From assembly GCA_043798715.1 (NCBI GenBank), contig JAZDOK010000100.1:1-64000 (forward strand): a DNA stretch of 64,000 bases, in the 5' to 3' direction. Below, in pieces: positions 10,901 to 25,900 of this stretch (positions are counted from its first letter, which is position 1; every line of letters begins with the position of its first letter). The notes under the pieces are model-generated. The model was not told the origin of the DNA. It worked only from the letters and a program-made list of their open reading frames with translations, and did not search any database. A program made the position numbers and the translations under genes. The DNA comes from JAZDOK01 sp043798715 (GTDB taxonomy: Bacteria; Vulcanimicrobiota; JAZDOK01).

Positions 10901-13900
10901 ATAACCCAGAATTATCGGGGCAGCATTATGACCGGCACCGGCGCCTACACGGCCAACGCCGACTCCGACGGCGACAGTGCCGGCACCTACACGATGAACG
11001 GCGGGGATGACCAGGACGCGAACATCCTCACCCTGGGCGGGGATATCAACATCACCGCTGCCGCCATCGTGATTGACACCACCACCGGCACCAATACCTA
11101 CACGCCCACCATCAACGCCGACACGGGATCCGTCACCCTCCAGCCCTCTACTGAGGGGACGACGATCGGCCTGGGGAACGGCATGGGGGTCTTCAACCTC
11201 GACAATGCTGAGCTGGACACCATCATCGCCACCGGCACGGTGACAATCGGACGAGACAACGCCGGGAGAATCGAGGCGGATGAAGTAGCTCCGGCCAACT
11301 TCAGCCGTCTTAGTCTCATAACCGGCAGGAACATTACAGGCGTTTCCGGCAATACCGCCGTCAACGCCGGCACCCTCACCCTCTCGGCCGCCACCGGCAT
11401 CAGCCTTCTCACCGAGGTTTCAAATCTTGACGCCGCAAACTCGACCAGCGGCGCCATCGCCATCGCCAACACCGGATCCCTCGTCCTAACGGGAAGCGGC
11501 GGAATTGGTTCCAACGCCATTTCCAACGCCGGCGGCGGGCCTGTTTCCATCACCGTGGACGCCGGAAGCACCATCACGATAAGCAGTCCCGTTCTCACCA
11601 ACGACGGGGATCTCGCCATCAATGCCGATAACCTTGTCGTCTCCGCCAACGTCAACTCGGGCTCCGGCGACATACTCATCCAGCCGGTCACGGCCGGCCG
11701 CTCGATCGGGCTGGGAACCGGCGGCGGGGAACTCGACATTTCGCAGGAGGAGATTGACAATTTTTACGCCGCCGGAACGGTGACCATTGGAAGAAACGAC
11801 GCCCTGGCCTCTGCGGACATCAAAGTCGATAATTTTGCTCCCGCCCACTTCACCGCCCTGGTTCTCCTCACCGGCGGCCGTATCAACAACGGCGGAAGCG
11901 ATACGGGAATCACCATCTCCGACCTGACCCTGAGCGCCGGTTCGAGCATCGGGGACACGGATCCTTTCAACGTCACGGTGGAGACCCTTTCAGCCACCGC
12001 GAACGGTAATATTGATATAATGGAAGGGGACGATCTGGGTTCTTTTTATCTCAACGCCGGAGTTAATAACGTATATTTAGTGGCCAATGGTTCCATTGAG
12101 GACAGCGACCCCGACAAGGACATTATCGGCAATAAGGTGGGCCTGACCGCCTCCAACATCGGCACGGCAGAGCACCCCATTGATACTTTGATCAATATGC
12201 TGGGCGCCCAGGCCTCGTCCGGATCCGTTTATCTTGACAACGGGACCCAGGCCATCAGTCTGGACAACGTCCTGGCCGGCGCCGGAAATATTGAAATTGC
12301 TGCGGGAAGCATGTCGGTTAGTTCCCTGACGGCCTCAGACACCATCATCCTCACTGCCACCGACGGTTTGACCCAGACCGACGGCTTCATCATCGCCGGC
12401 TCCCTCCTTTTGGCCGGCTCGGGCACCTTTTCTCTCTCTCAGCCCAATCCGGTAGGAAACCTGGCCGCCGACATCGGCGGGCAGCTTTCCTTCACGGCGA
12501 GCGGGGATCTCATCGTCGGCACCGTCGGCGAAACGGACGGCATCGTAACCCATAATCACGATGTCGCCTTGACGGTCGCCGGCGTCCTTACCTTAAGCCA
12601 GCTTATCAACGCTGGTAGCGGCACCGTCACACTCAATGCCGGCGGCGGAATTATCGGCTCAGGTTTTATGACGGGGAGTACCCTTCAGCTTACATCCAAC
12701 ACCGGCTTCGGCTCCGAGGGGAGTCCCCTTTATACATCGGCCTCGATATTGGCTCTCACCGAGACGAGCGGCAGCGGCATCTATGTGGAGAACAACGGGA
12801 ACCTGATTCTGCACGGGATTAATTCAGCAGGCGGGGTAGTGTATATCAGGGTGCACTCCTCAATCACTATTGATGACCCCATCTACACTCACGGCGCGCC
12901 GCTCACTCTTGATGCCGAAGACGGTATTTTCCAGAACGCCCTTATCGATACGACTGATGCCACCGCTCATACCGCCGGAAGCTACACCGCCCATGCGGGA
13001 ACCGAATACGCGATGGGCGCCTATTCCATCAATACAGATGTTGTATTTACAAGCGGCACCATTCTCCTTGAAGCAAACACCATGACCATTGATCCCTCAG
13101 CCGCTATTCAAGCCGGAACGTCCAATGTGACCCTTCAGCCCTTCAGCGCCGGGCAAAGCATCAGCCTGGGAGATGGAGGCGGATTCTTCAGCCTCTCCAA
13201 TGAAGAGTTGAACACCATCACCACCAGCGGAACGGTGACCATCGGGCGGAACGACGCCGGGTCCATCGTAGCGAATCTCGTCGTCCCGGAACATTTCAGC
13301 AGTCTCTCCCTCATCACCGACGGCAACATCACCGACGTTTCTACCCACTCAGCCATCACGATTGCCACTCTTTCGCTTTCAGCGGGCGGTACCATCGGGA
13401 ATATCTCGGAGCACTTCCATGTATCCAGCGTGACCGATCTGACGGCAACCACAACGAGCAACGGGAACATCTTCATTTATGACACCGCCAGCACCGAACT
13501 CTTCTTCATCAATGCCGGCACCGGGAATGTCGTCTTTACCGTGGCGGGTGATATGGATGACACAGTTAGCGGCGATCTCGACATCACCGCCACCAGCGCC
13601 ACACTCACCGGGAATACAATCGGATCGACTACGGATATCGGTGTGGATGTGAGCGAGATCACGGCCGCCTCGCGTTCGAACGGAAACATTTACCTTTACA
13701 ACGAGTGGAGCAGCTTCGCGGCGTTGAGCATCAATGCCGGGACAGGGGAGGTCAACCTCTATGCCATATCGATTGCCGACAGCGACGACTCTGCCGACAT
13801 CACGGCCGGCACTCTCAATATCTCCGCAGAAGAAGGTATTGGCACTGAGGACAACCACATCGCCCTTTCGGGGGTCACCTCCATAGACGCTTACAACAAC

Positions 13901-16900
13901 ACGGCCACCGGCGGCATCTATCTCACCGATGCCGTCGGAGACCTTCTCGCCATAAACACAGTCGAAACCGGCGGCGGGCCGGTCGTTATCTCCACGGACG
14001 GATCCCTGGCTTTAAGCGGCAGTATTGTGAGCAGCGGTGGCGCCGTCTTCCTCACTGCGGGCGGAGCCGATAATACGCTCACGATTGCGGGGGATGTGAC
14101 CGGGACTGGGGGGGTCACCTACGTGGCCGACAGTATGAATCTGTCTGGTGCGACCAACGCCGGAAGCGGAATTGCCTCCCTCTGCCCGTTTACGGCAGGC
14201 CGCTCGATTGACCTCGGAACGGAGACGGTCGGAAGCCTGAGCCTCACCAACGACGAGCTTAATACCATCACGGCGGGCACTCTATTGGTTGGGGGCGCGA
14301 ACACGGGGGAAATAACGGTGAGCGCGGCGGTTAACCCCATCGGTATCGTAAATCTCACCCTGGCGGCCAATCCCGATACCGGATCCATCTACGTAAACGC
14401 GCCAATAACACTGGCTGGCGGCAGCTTCACCTCATCCGGCTCTGACTTCACCAACACCGGGGCAGGCGCCATAACCACTACCAGCGGCACACCAGGCGGC
14501 GCCGGCGGGGAGGTCTTTATCAACAACACAGGCATAGTCACCATCGGCGCTGCAATTAATACGATCGGGGCCGACCATGTCAGCGGCACCGGCTACGATC
14601 CCGGCGGTGCCGGCGGTGCGGTTACTATCCCGGCTGCTGATGAGGTGAATGTGACGATCAGTGGTGCTATTACGGCGAGCGGCGGCAGCGGCACCATGGG
14701 CTTCAGCGAAAGCTACGGCGGCGCCGGCGGGGCGGTCAACATCACAGCTGCGGGGAACGTGACGATCAGCGGCCCCATTACATCACTTGGCGGCACCGGC
14801 GGCTTTTACGGCGGCCTCGGCGGCTTCGGAGGGGCAGTCAGTATTTCTGCTTCGGGGAATGTGGAAATCAGCAGTGCCATTATGACGATCGGCGGCCAGT
14901 CCCGGTATGTCAACGGAGGCAACGGCGGAGCGGTCGGCATTTCGGCTGCGGAGTCTGTGACGCTCACCGGTGCCATTACAACGATCGGCGGCGAAAATCT
15001 ATTGAGCGGCGATGTCAGCATAACCGGCGGCAACGGCGGAACGGTCAGCATCGCGGCGACTTCGGGTGCCGTAACACTCGGCGGGGCCATTGATTCGAGC
15101 GGCGGTCCTGGCGGCTCCACCCCCGGCGCCGGCGGCGGCGTGGGTATCTCTGGAACAAGCATCACGAGCGATATTATTGGCTCCATCACCACCGGTGGCG
15201 GCGCCGTCAATCTATCCGCCCGGGATGGGATCACCCAGAATGCCGACATCACGACCGGAGGCGGCGCATACACTGCCAATGCCGACTCCGACGAGGATAA
15301 TATCGGCACCTACACCATGAACGGCGGAGACGGTCAGGGCGCCGACATTCTCAGCTCCGACGGACTGGTGGATCTGACGGCCGCCGACATCGTCTTCTTC
15401 TGGGACGGGGCGGGGATAGATTTTACACCGCCTTCCATCGTCACCGGGATCGGGGGCGTCTTCCTGGATCCTTCGGCGGCCGGTCGAACGATCGGCCTGG
15501 GCGAAGGAGCCGGGGACTTCAGTGTGACCAACGGCGAGCTGAATACCATCTTCACGAGTGCTCCGGTCGGCATCGGGCGGGGCGACTCGGGGAACATGCA
15601 GGTGAATGGAGTCGCCCCGGCTCATTTCACGAACCTCTACCTTTGGAGCGGGGGCAGCATCACCGACGTCCCCGGAAATACGGCGATCACCATCCCCACC
15701 CTTTTTATGGGAACCTATGAGACCGGTACTATCGGGACCAGTACTGAAGACTTCCACGTCTCCGGCGTATCCGACCTTTCAGCGCACACCTCCACCAATA
15801 ATACGGATATATATATTCATGACGGCACTGACCTCCCGGATTTCGTCATTGATGCCGGAACCGGGAATGTATCCCTCATCGTCACAGGCGCCTTGGATAA
15901 TACAGCAGGTGCGACCAACATCACGGCCACGGCCGCCACCCTGACGGCCAATTCCATCGGAAATAACGATGATGTCTTTACCTCCGTAGACAGCCTGACG
16001 GTGACGACTACAGCCGCTCTTGGAGATTATATCAGTAATGACCGGAGCCTCACGGCCCTGAATATTAATGTCGGGAGCGGGGTTCTTGTTCTTTCTGTCG
16101 ACGGCTCCATCACGGACTCGGACACCTCTGAAGATATCACCGCCGGCTCCCTCAACCTTTCGGCGATGAGCGGCATCGGCACAGAGACCCACCCGATCGG
16201 CCTCTCGGGAGTCACCTCTCTTCAGGTCTATAACAATACAGAGGCAGGCGGTATTTATTTCGCCGACACAGTCGGCGGTACGCTCACCGTGAGCACGCTC
16301 TGGAGTTACGGGGGCCCGATCTCCCTGGAAACGGCCGGGCCGCTCACGGTGGGAGGGAACATTGACGCCACGAACGACCCATATCAGATCGATCCGCAGA
16401 GCTCCGGCCATGTGACCTTGAATGCCGGGGGCAACCTGTTCACCATGAATTCAGGCGCTCATATTTATACCAACGGGACCACCACCCCGGGTAATGTCAC
16501 CATCACGGCGGATGATTTTGAACTCGACGGCTCATCGGCCATGAGCGCCGGGGACGGAGAAGTCCTTTTCCTGCCATACTACGACGGCTTAACCCATCTG
16601 ACCGTGGACATCGGCTCCCCTGTTCACGGCACCGGCGCTATCTCTTTCACCCAGGCCGATGTGGACACTGTGAGGGCCGGCCTTCTCGTAATCGGCGATT
16701 CCAATACCGGTGACATCGTCATTGGGACGATTGAGCCTGCGTATACCTCCGGTCTCGGTTTCACAACCGGCGGTTCAGTCAGTCAGGTCGGCGGGGGTAC
16801 AATCGCGGTATCGAACTTAGTCATCTTGTCGGCAGGTACGGTATTTTTACCTGAGGCTAATGAAGTTAATATACTGGCGGCCTCTGTGAGTGGAGGTGGC

Positions 16901-19900
16901 CATGCCTTCACTTTCTACAATGGCTCAAACGTCATGGAGATCGGCTTGGTGGGCGGCGTGTCCGGCATCACGACGAATAATGGGGCCATCACGTTAACTT
17001 CCGGCGATCTGACGGTCAACCAGCCGATTAACGCCAGATCCGGCGTAGTATCGTTTGTCCCAAACACCGGAAATTCGATTGGCCTCGGTCTTGATACCGG
17101 TTACGACTACAATATTTCCTCGGCGGAAATGGATAGAGTAACGGCAGGCATATTCCGGATAGGCGCCCTTGACAGCGCGGATATGACAATCGACGGGCCG
17201 ATCAACCCTGCTGGCACTCCAATCCTCTCCCTTCTTTCCGGAGGAGCAGTCAGTCAAAGCGACGGGGCTACCATCACCGTATCTAACCTGGCTATTCAAT
17301 CGGCGGGCGCTGTGCTTCTGCCTCAAGTCAACGAGGTGGATGTCCTTGCGGCCATTATAAGCGGAGACGGCAATTCGTTCGCCTTATACAATGCCGGTCC
17401 GCTTTCCATGGGCACAGTGGATGCAGTATCCGGCATCACGACTAACAACGCAAATATTAATGTGGGAATCGTCACCGGCAACCTGACTCTACCTGAATTA
17501 AGCGACATCAATGCCGGAACTTCGGTGGCGACTTTTATCAGCGGTGGCGCAGGAAGCATATTGACGATCGCCGGTACTGTCACCAGCACGGGTGGAGCCT
17601 TCTACCGGGCTGACGACATGGCCCTCACGGGCGAGACAAATGCAGGGGCGGGCACGATTTATCTTGTAACATTTACAGAGGACCGTCCAATCAGCCTGGG
17701 AGCTGAGACGCCCGGCGCACTTGGTCTTACATCCTCCGAGCTTGACACGTTGAATGCCGGAATTATCTGGGTCGGGACCTCTGCGGCGTCAGGATATATC
17801 ACAATCAATGGGGCGATAGCTCCTGCAGGGACCGACACGCTGATGCTCCGCTCGGGCGGAACGGTCACTCAGACGTCTGCTTCCACTGTCACCGTCACCA
17901 ATCTGGCCGTCCAGGCGGTTGGAGCTGTGACTCTTGCTGATGGCGGCAACGATGTCGGTACTCTGGCCGTTACCATAAGCGATGAGGGCAATAATCTCAT
18001 TTACACGGATGCAAACACGCTAACAATTGGCGGAGTGAGCTCTCTGAGCGGCCTTGTTACGAACAACGGATCTATCTCCATTGTGACGGGTGGTATTCTT
18101 TCACTGGATGCCGATGTGAGTGCCGGTGCGGGCACGGTGGCATTCAATACCGCCACGGGCGGAGTTACTCAAAGCAGCGGAGCTCTTACGGTTTCCGGCC
18201 TTCTCCTTCTGGGCACCGGGAACATCTCTCTTGATAGCGCGACAAATGACGTGGAGACGATCGCAGCCGACTCTACGGGCGACATCAGCTACACCGACGC
18301 AAGCGACCTCACCGTCGGCACGGTCTCCGGCGTTGAGGGGATTGACTCACATGGCGGGGCCGTGACCCTCTCCGTTCCCAACGGGACACTGACTTTCGAA
18401 CAGCCTCTCACAACCCCTTCCGCCGTCATCACCGTGAGCGGCGCCATCACCAACACCGGCGGTCTTCTGGATCTTATCAACGCCGATTCTCTCAGCCTTT
18501 CGGCCGCCTCCATCGGCACCTTCGATGCCCCCCTTACCACCCATGCCACCACCCTTCAGCTCGTTTCAAACGGAGGCGGCATTTATGTGGATAACCACGG
18601 AGATCTCGAACTTTCCGACATCGGGGGTGCGGGCTGGTCCGTCCGGAGCAACGGCGGGGAGGTGGTCATCTCGGTCCATTCCCGGATCGACATCAACGAC
18701 CCCATCTACACCCTGGGCGATCCGCTCACCCTGACGGCCACCGAGGGGATCTACCAGCACGCCGACATTGATACGACGAGTGGCGGAGGCACCGCCGGAA
18801 GCTATTCCGCTTATGCCGAGACCGAGTACTCGATGGACGCCGGAACCTCGATTTTCACGGATGATCTCGGTGGCGACGGCAGCATTCTTCTTGAGGCGGA
18901 CACGATGACTATCAATACCGGTGCCTCGATCACCGCCGGATCCGCCAATATCACACTCCGGCCCTCCAGCGCCGGGCAAAGCATCAGCCTGGGAGATGGA
19001 GGCGGATTCTTCAGCCTCTCCAATGAAGAGTTGAATACCATCACCACCACCGGCACGGTGACCATCGGGCGTGACAACGCCGGGCCCATCGTGGCGAATC
19101 TCGTCGTCCCGGAACACTTCAGCAGTCTCTCCCTCATCACCGGCAGCAACATCACCGACGTTTCTACCCACTCAGCCATCACGATTGCCACTCTTTCGCT
19201 TTCGGCGGGCGGTACTATCGGGAACATCTCGGAGCACTTCCATGTGTCCGGCGTGACCAATCTGACGGCGACCACCACGAACAACGGCAATATTTACATC
19301 AATGGTGCCGGCAATATTGACGATTTTGTCATCAACGCCGGCACCGGGAACGTGTACCTCACCGTAAGCGGCTACCTGGACAATCTATCCGGGGCTCCAA
19401 TGAATCTTACCGCCACCGCCGCCTCAATAACGGCTACATCCATCGGACCCAATAATTTCGTAAATACTTCCGTAGCTGACCTGTCGGCGGATACATCGGG
19501 CAGCAATGGAGAAATGTATATTGAGAATTACTTGGATTTAACGGCGATCAACCTCAACGCCGGGACTTCCTATATTGCGCTCGGGGTCGACGGCTCCCTC
19601 ACTGATCTCGACGGTGATGCCGACATCACCGCCGGATACCTCGAGATCTGTGCCTGGAACGGCATAGGGAGCGGGGTAAACCCCATAGCTCTTTCCGGAG
19701 TGACCATTCTTGACATCAGCAACTACGATGCGAGCGACGTTTATTTTAGCGACACCGGTTCCGCTTCCCTATCCGTGATCTGTTGTTTCACGGGCTCTCA
19801 CGAGTATCAGGGTAGTCAGGTCTTCATCGAAACGGACGGGGCACTGACGGTTGACGGCGGGATCTATACCTATGCCGGCGACCTCACCCTGACTGCCGCC

Positions 19901-22900
19901 GGCATCACGGTGAACTACACGATCAACACCACCGATGATCCAACTCAGACCGATCCGCAGAACGCAGGAAGCATCATCTTTAATTGCGGTGATAATCCGT
20001 TTTCCATGCTCAGCGGCGCCGCCATTTATACCAACGGGGCCACAATTCCCGGCAACGTGACGATCACGGCCAATAATTTCGAATTGGACGCCAGCTCCGC
20101 CATCACCGCCGGGGACGGAGAGGTTCTCCTCCGCCCCTATTATAATGGAAGCACTCATCTTACGGTGGACATCGGGGAGCCCACCGGCGGAAGCGGGGCC
20201 ATATCAATTACCCAGGCCGAGGTGGACACCGTGAGGGCCGGCCTCCTCACCATCGGCGACGAAAATACCGGCAGTATCGTCGTCGGCTCGATCTCCCCCG
20301 CACACATCAATACTCTAAGCCTCATCACCGGCGGCTCCATCAACCAGGAGGCCGGCGGCTCAGGGATCACCATTGATACTCTTTCCCTATCGGCCGTGAC
20401 AGGGATCGGTATCGGCACACCCGATCCCCTCCATACGACTCTCAACAACCTCTCGGCTTTTACCACCGGTGCAGGAGCCATGATCTATATCGTGAACACA
20501 GGGGATGCCTCCCATGACGGCCTGGTGGTGGACAATGCCTCGACAGTCAGCGGCAACATCGTGATCGATCATACTTACGGCGTCCTCACGGCCGTCTCGC
20601 TCACCTCGGGAAGCGGGGACGTCAACCTGACCACCCATGCCAGCGCCTCGGCGGCCAACGGGATCGAGGTGGACTCGCTCACGGGGAACGGTGGCATGGT
20701 CCTTCTGAATTCAGCCGGCGACATCACAGAGTACAATCCCGACTCGGGCGTGGATCTTGCGGCCAATCTCATTTCTCTTGTGGCCGCAGGCGATATCGGT
20801 ACCGGCGAGGCGATCGAAATTTCAGCCGGGATCGTGTCTGCCGAGACCACAACCGGCTCCATTCATCTTGTGAGCGACCGGGCTTCCGGCGTCTCCATCT
20901 CCCACCTCGATGCCGGATCCGGCATCATCTTCGGGCAGGCGGGAGGAGGGAACCTCTCCATTAATACGATGTCGGCCGGGGGCAATATCCAAGTGACGAC
21001 CTCCGATGCGTTGGCTCTGACCGGCACGGTCGAGACCACGAATGGCGGCTTCCTCACGCTGACGAACGGCGGGTTGCTCACGATCGCGGCCGGCGCCGAT
21101 ATGACCCTTGAAGGCGCCTTCCTGCAGGACGGCGCGGGAGTGGCCCAGACATCCGGAGACATTTCGGCCCCTTCCATCTCCTTCCAGAGCGCGGTGATCT
21201 TGACGGGTGACGTCACCTTCACCGGCGAGAGCAGTTTTGAAAGTCCCCTGGACGGCGCTTTTGACCTCACCCTCGATGGGAATGCGACCTTCTACGACAA
21301 CGTGGGGGCGACGACGCCAATCGGAAGCGGAATCGGATCGGCCGTCACCATTTTGAGCGGGAACACTTACTTTAACGGAACCATCGAGACGGCGAGCGGG
21401 ATCACAAGCGGCTCGGACGCTTATTTCAGCGGTGATGTAACCATCGGCGCCGGGGATACGGCGACGAACCTTTCCAACGGCGTGGAATTTGACGCCCCCC
21501 TCACTTTCCTTCTCGGCCGTAGCGCCACTCTGGGCGATGTCTGGCTGGGGCGCGACGCCACGATCCGCACGACGGCCAACGACGGAAGCCTCACCTTTGC
21601 CACTATAGAGGGCGGATATCCCGACGGATGCAACCTGATTCTGGAAACTAACGGCTCCGGCACGATCACCGTGACAGGAAGCGTGGGTGCTCCCGGCAAT
21701 CCGCACTATCCCATCGGCACCGGTACCGGCGCGGCCCTTACCATCCTGCACGGCGCAGCGGATTTCCAAGGCACGGTCGAAACCCATGGCGGCCTGGATA
21801 TACGGGACGATGTCACTTTCCGTGGCAATGTGACCATTCTGGAAGGAGACACCGCCAGCACCTTCACCTCTGATGTCACTTTCGCGGGCCTTTCGAACTT
21901 CAATTCCGAAAACGCCGTCACCTTCGGTGATAATCCGCTTGCCGATCGTCTCAACCTGAACAGCGGGCCGGTAAATATCACCATAACCTCCACCTCTGAA
22001 AGCGCGAACCTAACCTTCAACTCCATGATTGACGGCAACGTGGCTCTCACCCTTGACTCGGAAAACGCCGCGGCCCGTTTCAACGGAGTCGTCGGCGGGG
22101 ATATTCCTATCGCGAGTATCACCACTTCGGATCATGGCGGACACACCGAGATCGGCGCCGATATCGAAACTCAGGGCGGGACGATGACCTTCAACGATCC
22201 GGTGGTTTTGACCGCCTCGGTGACCCTTACCGATACCGGCGGAACGGGGATCACTTTCAATAACTGGGTGGATGGAGCTTTCAATCTCACCCTTATTGCC
22301 GGCGGCTGCGGGATCATCCAATTCAACGAGGATGTCGGCGCCTGGACGCCTATTGGAACCGGAACCGGCGCGGCGATTACGATCAACAGCGGGACGACGA
22401 CCTTCGTTGACTCACTCTTAACGAACAGCGGGCTCCACATCATGTCAGATGTCGATTTTCAATGTGAGGCCTACATCTCTACCATGACTGAAGGTACGGT
22501 TATGGGAGACACGGATACGGTTCTCTCGGGAGCAGTCATCACGCTGGCCGGCTATTTTGGATCGGGCCGGAACGTGACTTTTGCCGAAGGCGGCGGTCAG
22601 ATCAGGCTCAACAACGAGACCAACATTCGAACCGTGGCCAATGACGGGAGCCTCATCTTTAATGGCCCGGTGGACGGAAGTTACAACCTCATCCTGGGAG
22701 CGCATGGCACCGGGACCATTACCTTCAACGAAGCCGTGGGCTTCAGCATCCCGATAGGCTCCGGTTCAGGCGCAGCATTGACCATCGGGAGCGGCGCGAC
22801 CACTTTCAATGGCACGCTTACGACCAACAGCGGGATCAGCATCGAACCTGATGTCACCTTCCGGGGCGACGTCAATCTGGACTACATCAACCGCACCGGG

Positions 22901-25900
22901 GACACCGGCACCAACTTCAATGGCAACGTCACCTTCGACGGCCTGACCACCTTTAATGTCGCCGGTCGCACTTCTTTTGGAGATGATATTCTCAATGATC
23001 GGGTGACGCTCTCCGGCTCGGATGTCAACATCAACGTCGCGGCTAATGCCGGAACAAGCGGCCTGACAGACTTCAACGCCCGGATTGACGGCGCGCAGGC
23101 GCTGACAATTGATACCACTCCGGGCTCCGAGAGTGTCTACTTCAACGGGATGGTCGGCTCGGAGGCTCCGCTCACCTCCCTGCACGTCATCACCGGCAAC
23201 GAAATCTACCTTCAGAATGTGACCACGACCGGCTCCCAGCTTTACGAACACGGATTCACCTGGGCTCACGGAAATCTCATCTCCACTGAAAGCGGCTCTA
23301 TCAACCTGAACAGCACCAGTTTATGGCTTACGAACAGCATCCGGATAGCGACGGCCGGTGGGAGTGGCAACAACATACTTCTAGGAACCGTGAACGGGAC
23401 TTGGGCTCTTACCTTGGACGCCGGTCTCGGGGCGATCACCCTGAGCGCCGCCGTCGGCGGAACGGATCACCTGGCGAGCCTCTCCGCCACCGGAAGCACG
23501 ATCAGTCTTCCCAGGATTTGGACAGAAGGCAACCAGGAATACAACGGCGACGTGACCATGAACGGCGATCTCAGAACTTACAACAGCGGCTCCATCACCG
23601 TCACCGGAGACACGACTCTCGGCGCCGACGGGTATTGGGTGAACGCGACTAACTTCGGAGCCCAGCCCGGGAACGACGTCACCTTCGACGGCGCCATCAG
23701 CGGCCCCTACAACCTCAGGATCTACGCGGGGGTTGGCGATATCAACATCACCGGCGCAATTAACGTCTTCTGCGTTCATCTTTACACCGCTCATGACGTT
23801 GATTTGCAGTCGTTTTCTTCGACGGCCCCTAATGGGACTTTCACTCAGTATGCCGGAACGGGCACAACCACCTTGAGCGGGGCCATCACTGCGGGGGGCG
23901 GGGTTAATGTGACCACGTCCGCTATTCGCATCGTGGGTAGTGGCAGCCTGTCAGCGGTGGGATCGGGCATGGGTCTTATCGCCAACAACGGCTCGATCGA
24001 GAGCGCGACAGGCGCCGTAATTGCCACGGGTGATTACCTGAGACTGCACGCCACGGCGGGCATCGGAACAACCGCTCCGATACGCACCGCGGTGAGCCAG
24101 CTGGATGCCGAGAACACCGACGCTTCCGGTATTTTCGTTGATAACGCCGGCGACCTGGAGCTCCATAACCTCGGCGGCACTTATCCGGATGCGATCTGCA
24201 GCCAGGGCGGGCCGGTCGAGATCACCGTCCACTCGGCCATCGCCCTCACCAATTCCGACTCCATCCACACCAACGGCGGAGATCTTACGCTCACGGCCAC
24301 AACTGGAATCATCCAGGATCCAAACAGCCATATTGGCACGACCGCCGGGGCGGGAGTTCCCGCCGGTAACTATACGGCAAGCGCCGGATCGGGCTCCGCC
24401 TATATAATGGATTCGGGCGCGGCCATCGTCACCAACGATTCGGGCGATGCTGACGGCAACGTCTCCATCACGGCCGAGGACGTGAGTTTCGATACCTCCG
24501 CGAGCCCCTCGTCAATCAACGCCGGAGATGCTGACGTGACAATCATGACTGCGAGCGCCGGCGAAACAATCGGACTCGGCGGCGGGTCGTGCGATCTGGA
24601 ACTTTCGAACGAGGAGCTCAACACCATCGCCGCTGCCGGTATCGTCACGATTGGAGACTCTGCGGCCGGGGAGATCGTCATCGGCGCCATCGCGCCCGCC
24701 AGCTTCAGCTCCCTGAGTCTCATAACCGGCGGGGCCATCAACGACGACGGAGTCACAGCGCCTCCGGCCATCACCATCGCCAACCTCACGCTCACGGCCG
24801 CGCAAGGGATAGGCACGAATACTTCATTCAATATCGCCTCTTCCACTATTTCCGCTCACTCCACCGAGGGGGACATCAGCCTTGTCAATGTCAACGCCAA
24901 CCCAGTGATCGTCACCTCTCTGACCACGGGCACCGGGGACATCTCTTTTGAGCAGAACGGCCTGGGAGCACTTGAGATCCAGAATCTGGCGGCCGGCGGA
25001 AACATCCACATTACTACCGCCGGGGCTCTTGCCCTCACCACTCACAACGTGACTACCACCGGCGGCGGTATTCTTATCCTGACAAACGGCGGGCTTCTTG
25101 CCATAGCCGCAGCCGCAGCCATGAATCTCGATGGGTATTTCCTTCAAAACGGCGCTGGAGTGGTACAAACCGCTGGGAACATCACCACGACGAATGATAA
25201 TATCACCTTTGCGACGGCAACGACACTTATGGGGAGTGTCGCTCTTTCGACGGGTGCCGGTGCCGGCGGCGGGAACATCACCTTCAACGGAACGCTCGGC
25301 GGACCGCATAACCTGACTTTGGAAGCAGGGAACGACGGCTCCATCGTCTTCAATAATGCCGTGGGTGCTGCTGCGCCCATCGGCACCGGCACCGGCGCGA
25401 GCATCACGATCGAAAGCGGCGCTGCCACCTTTGGAAGCACACTCATGACCAACAGCGGGCTCGACATCAGGGATGACGTCACTTTCTGTGAAGATGTGAC
25501 CATCGGCGCCGGGGACACGTCAAGTAACTTTGATGGAAATGTGACCCTGGACGGTCTTATTTTCCGGGCGGGCCGGAGCGTCACCTTCGGAAGCGACGCC
25601 CTGGATGCAATCACCCTTTCAACCTCGCCCGTCAGCATTTCAACCACCGCCAATGACGGGGACATCGTCTTTAACGGCACCGTGGACGGCGCCCAGAAGC
25701 TCACCCTCAACGCAATTGGTGCCGGGACGATTACCTTCAACGCCGACGTGGGCGCTACGGAGCCCATCGGAACCGGGGCAGACTGGGCTATAATACTTAA
25801 CGGCACGATTAACGGTGCCCAGAACCTCTTTGGAACCACTTTCTTTAACGCCGCTCTCAACACTGCGGACGGAGTCTTAAGTTGGTCGGATGTCACTTTC

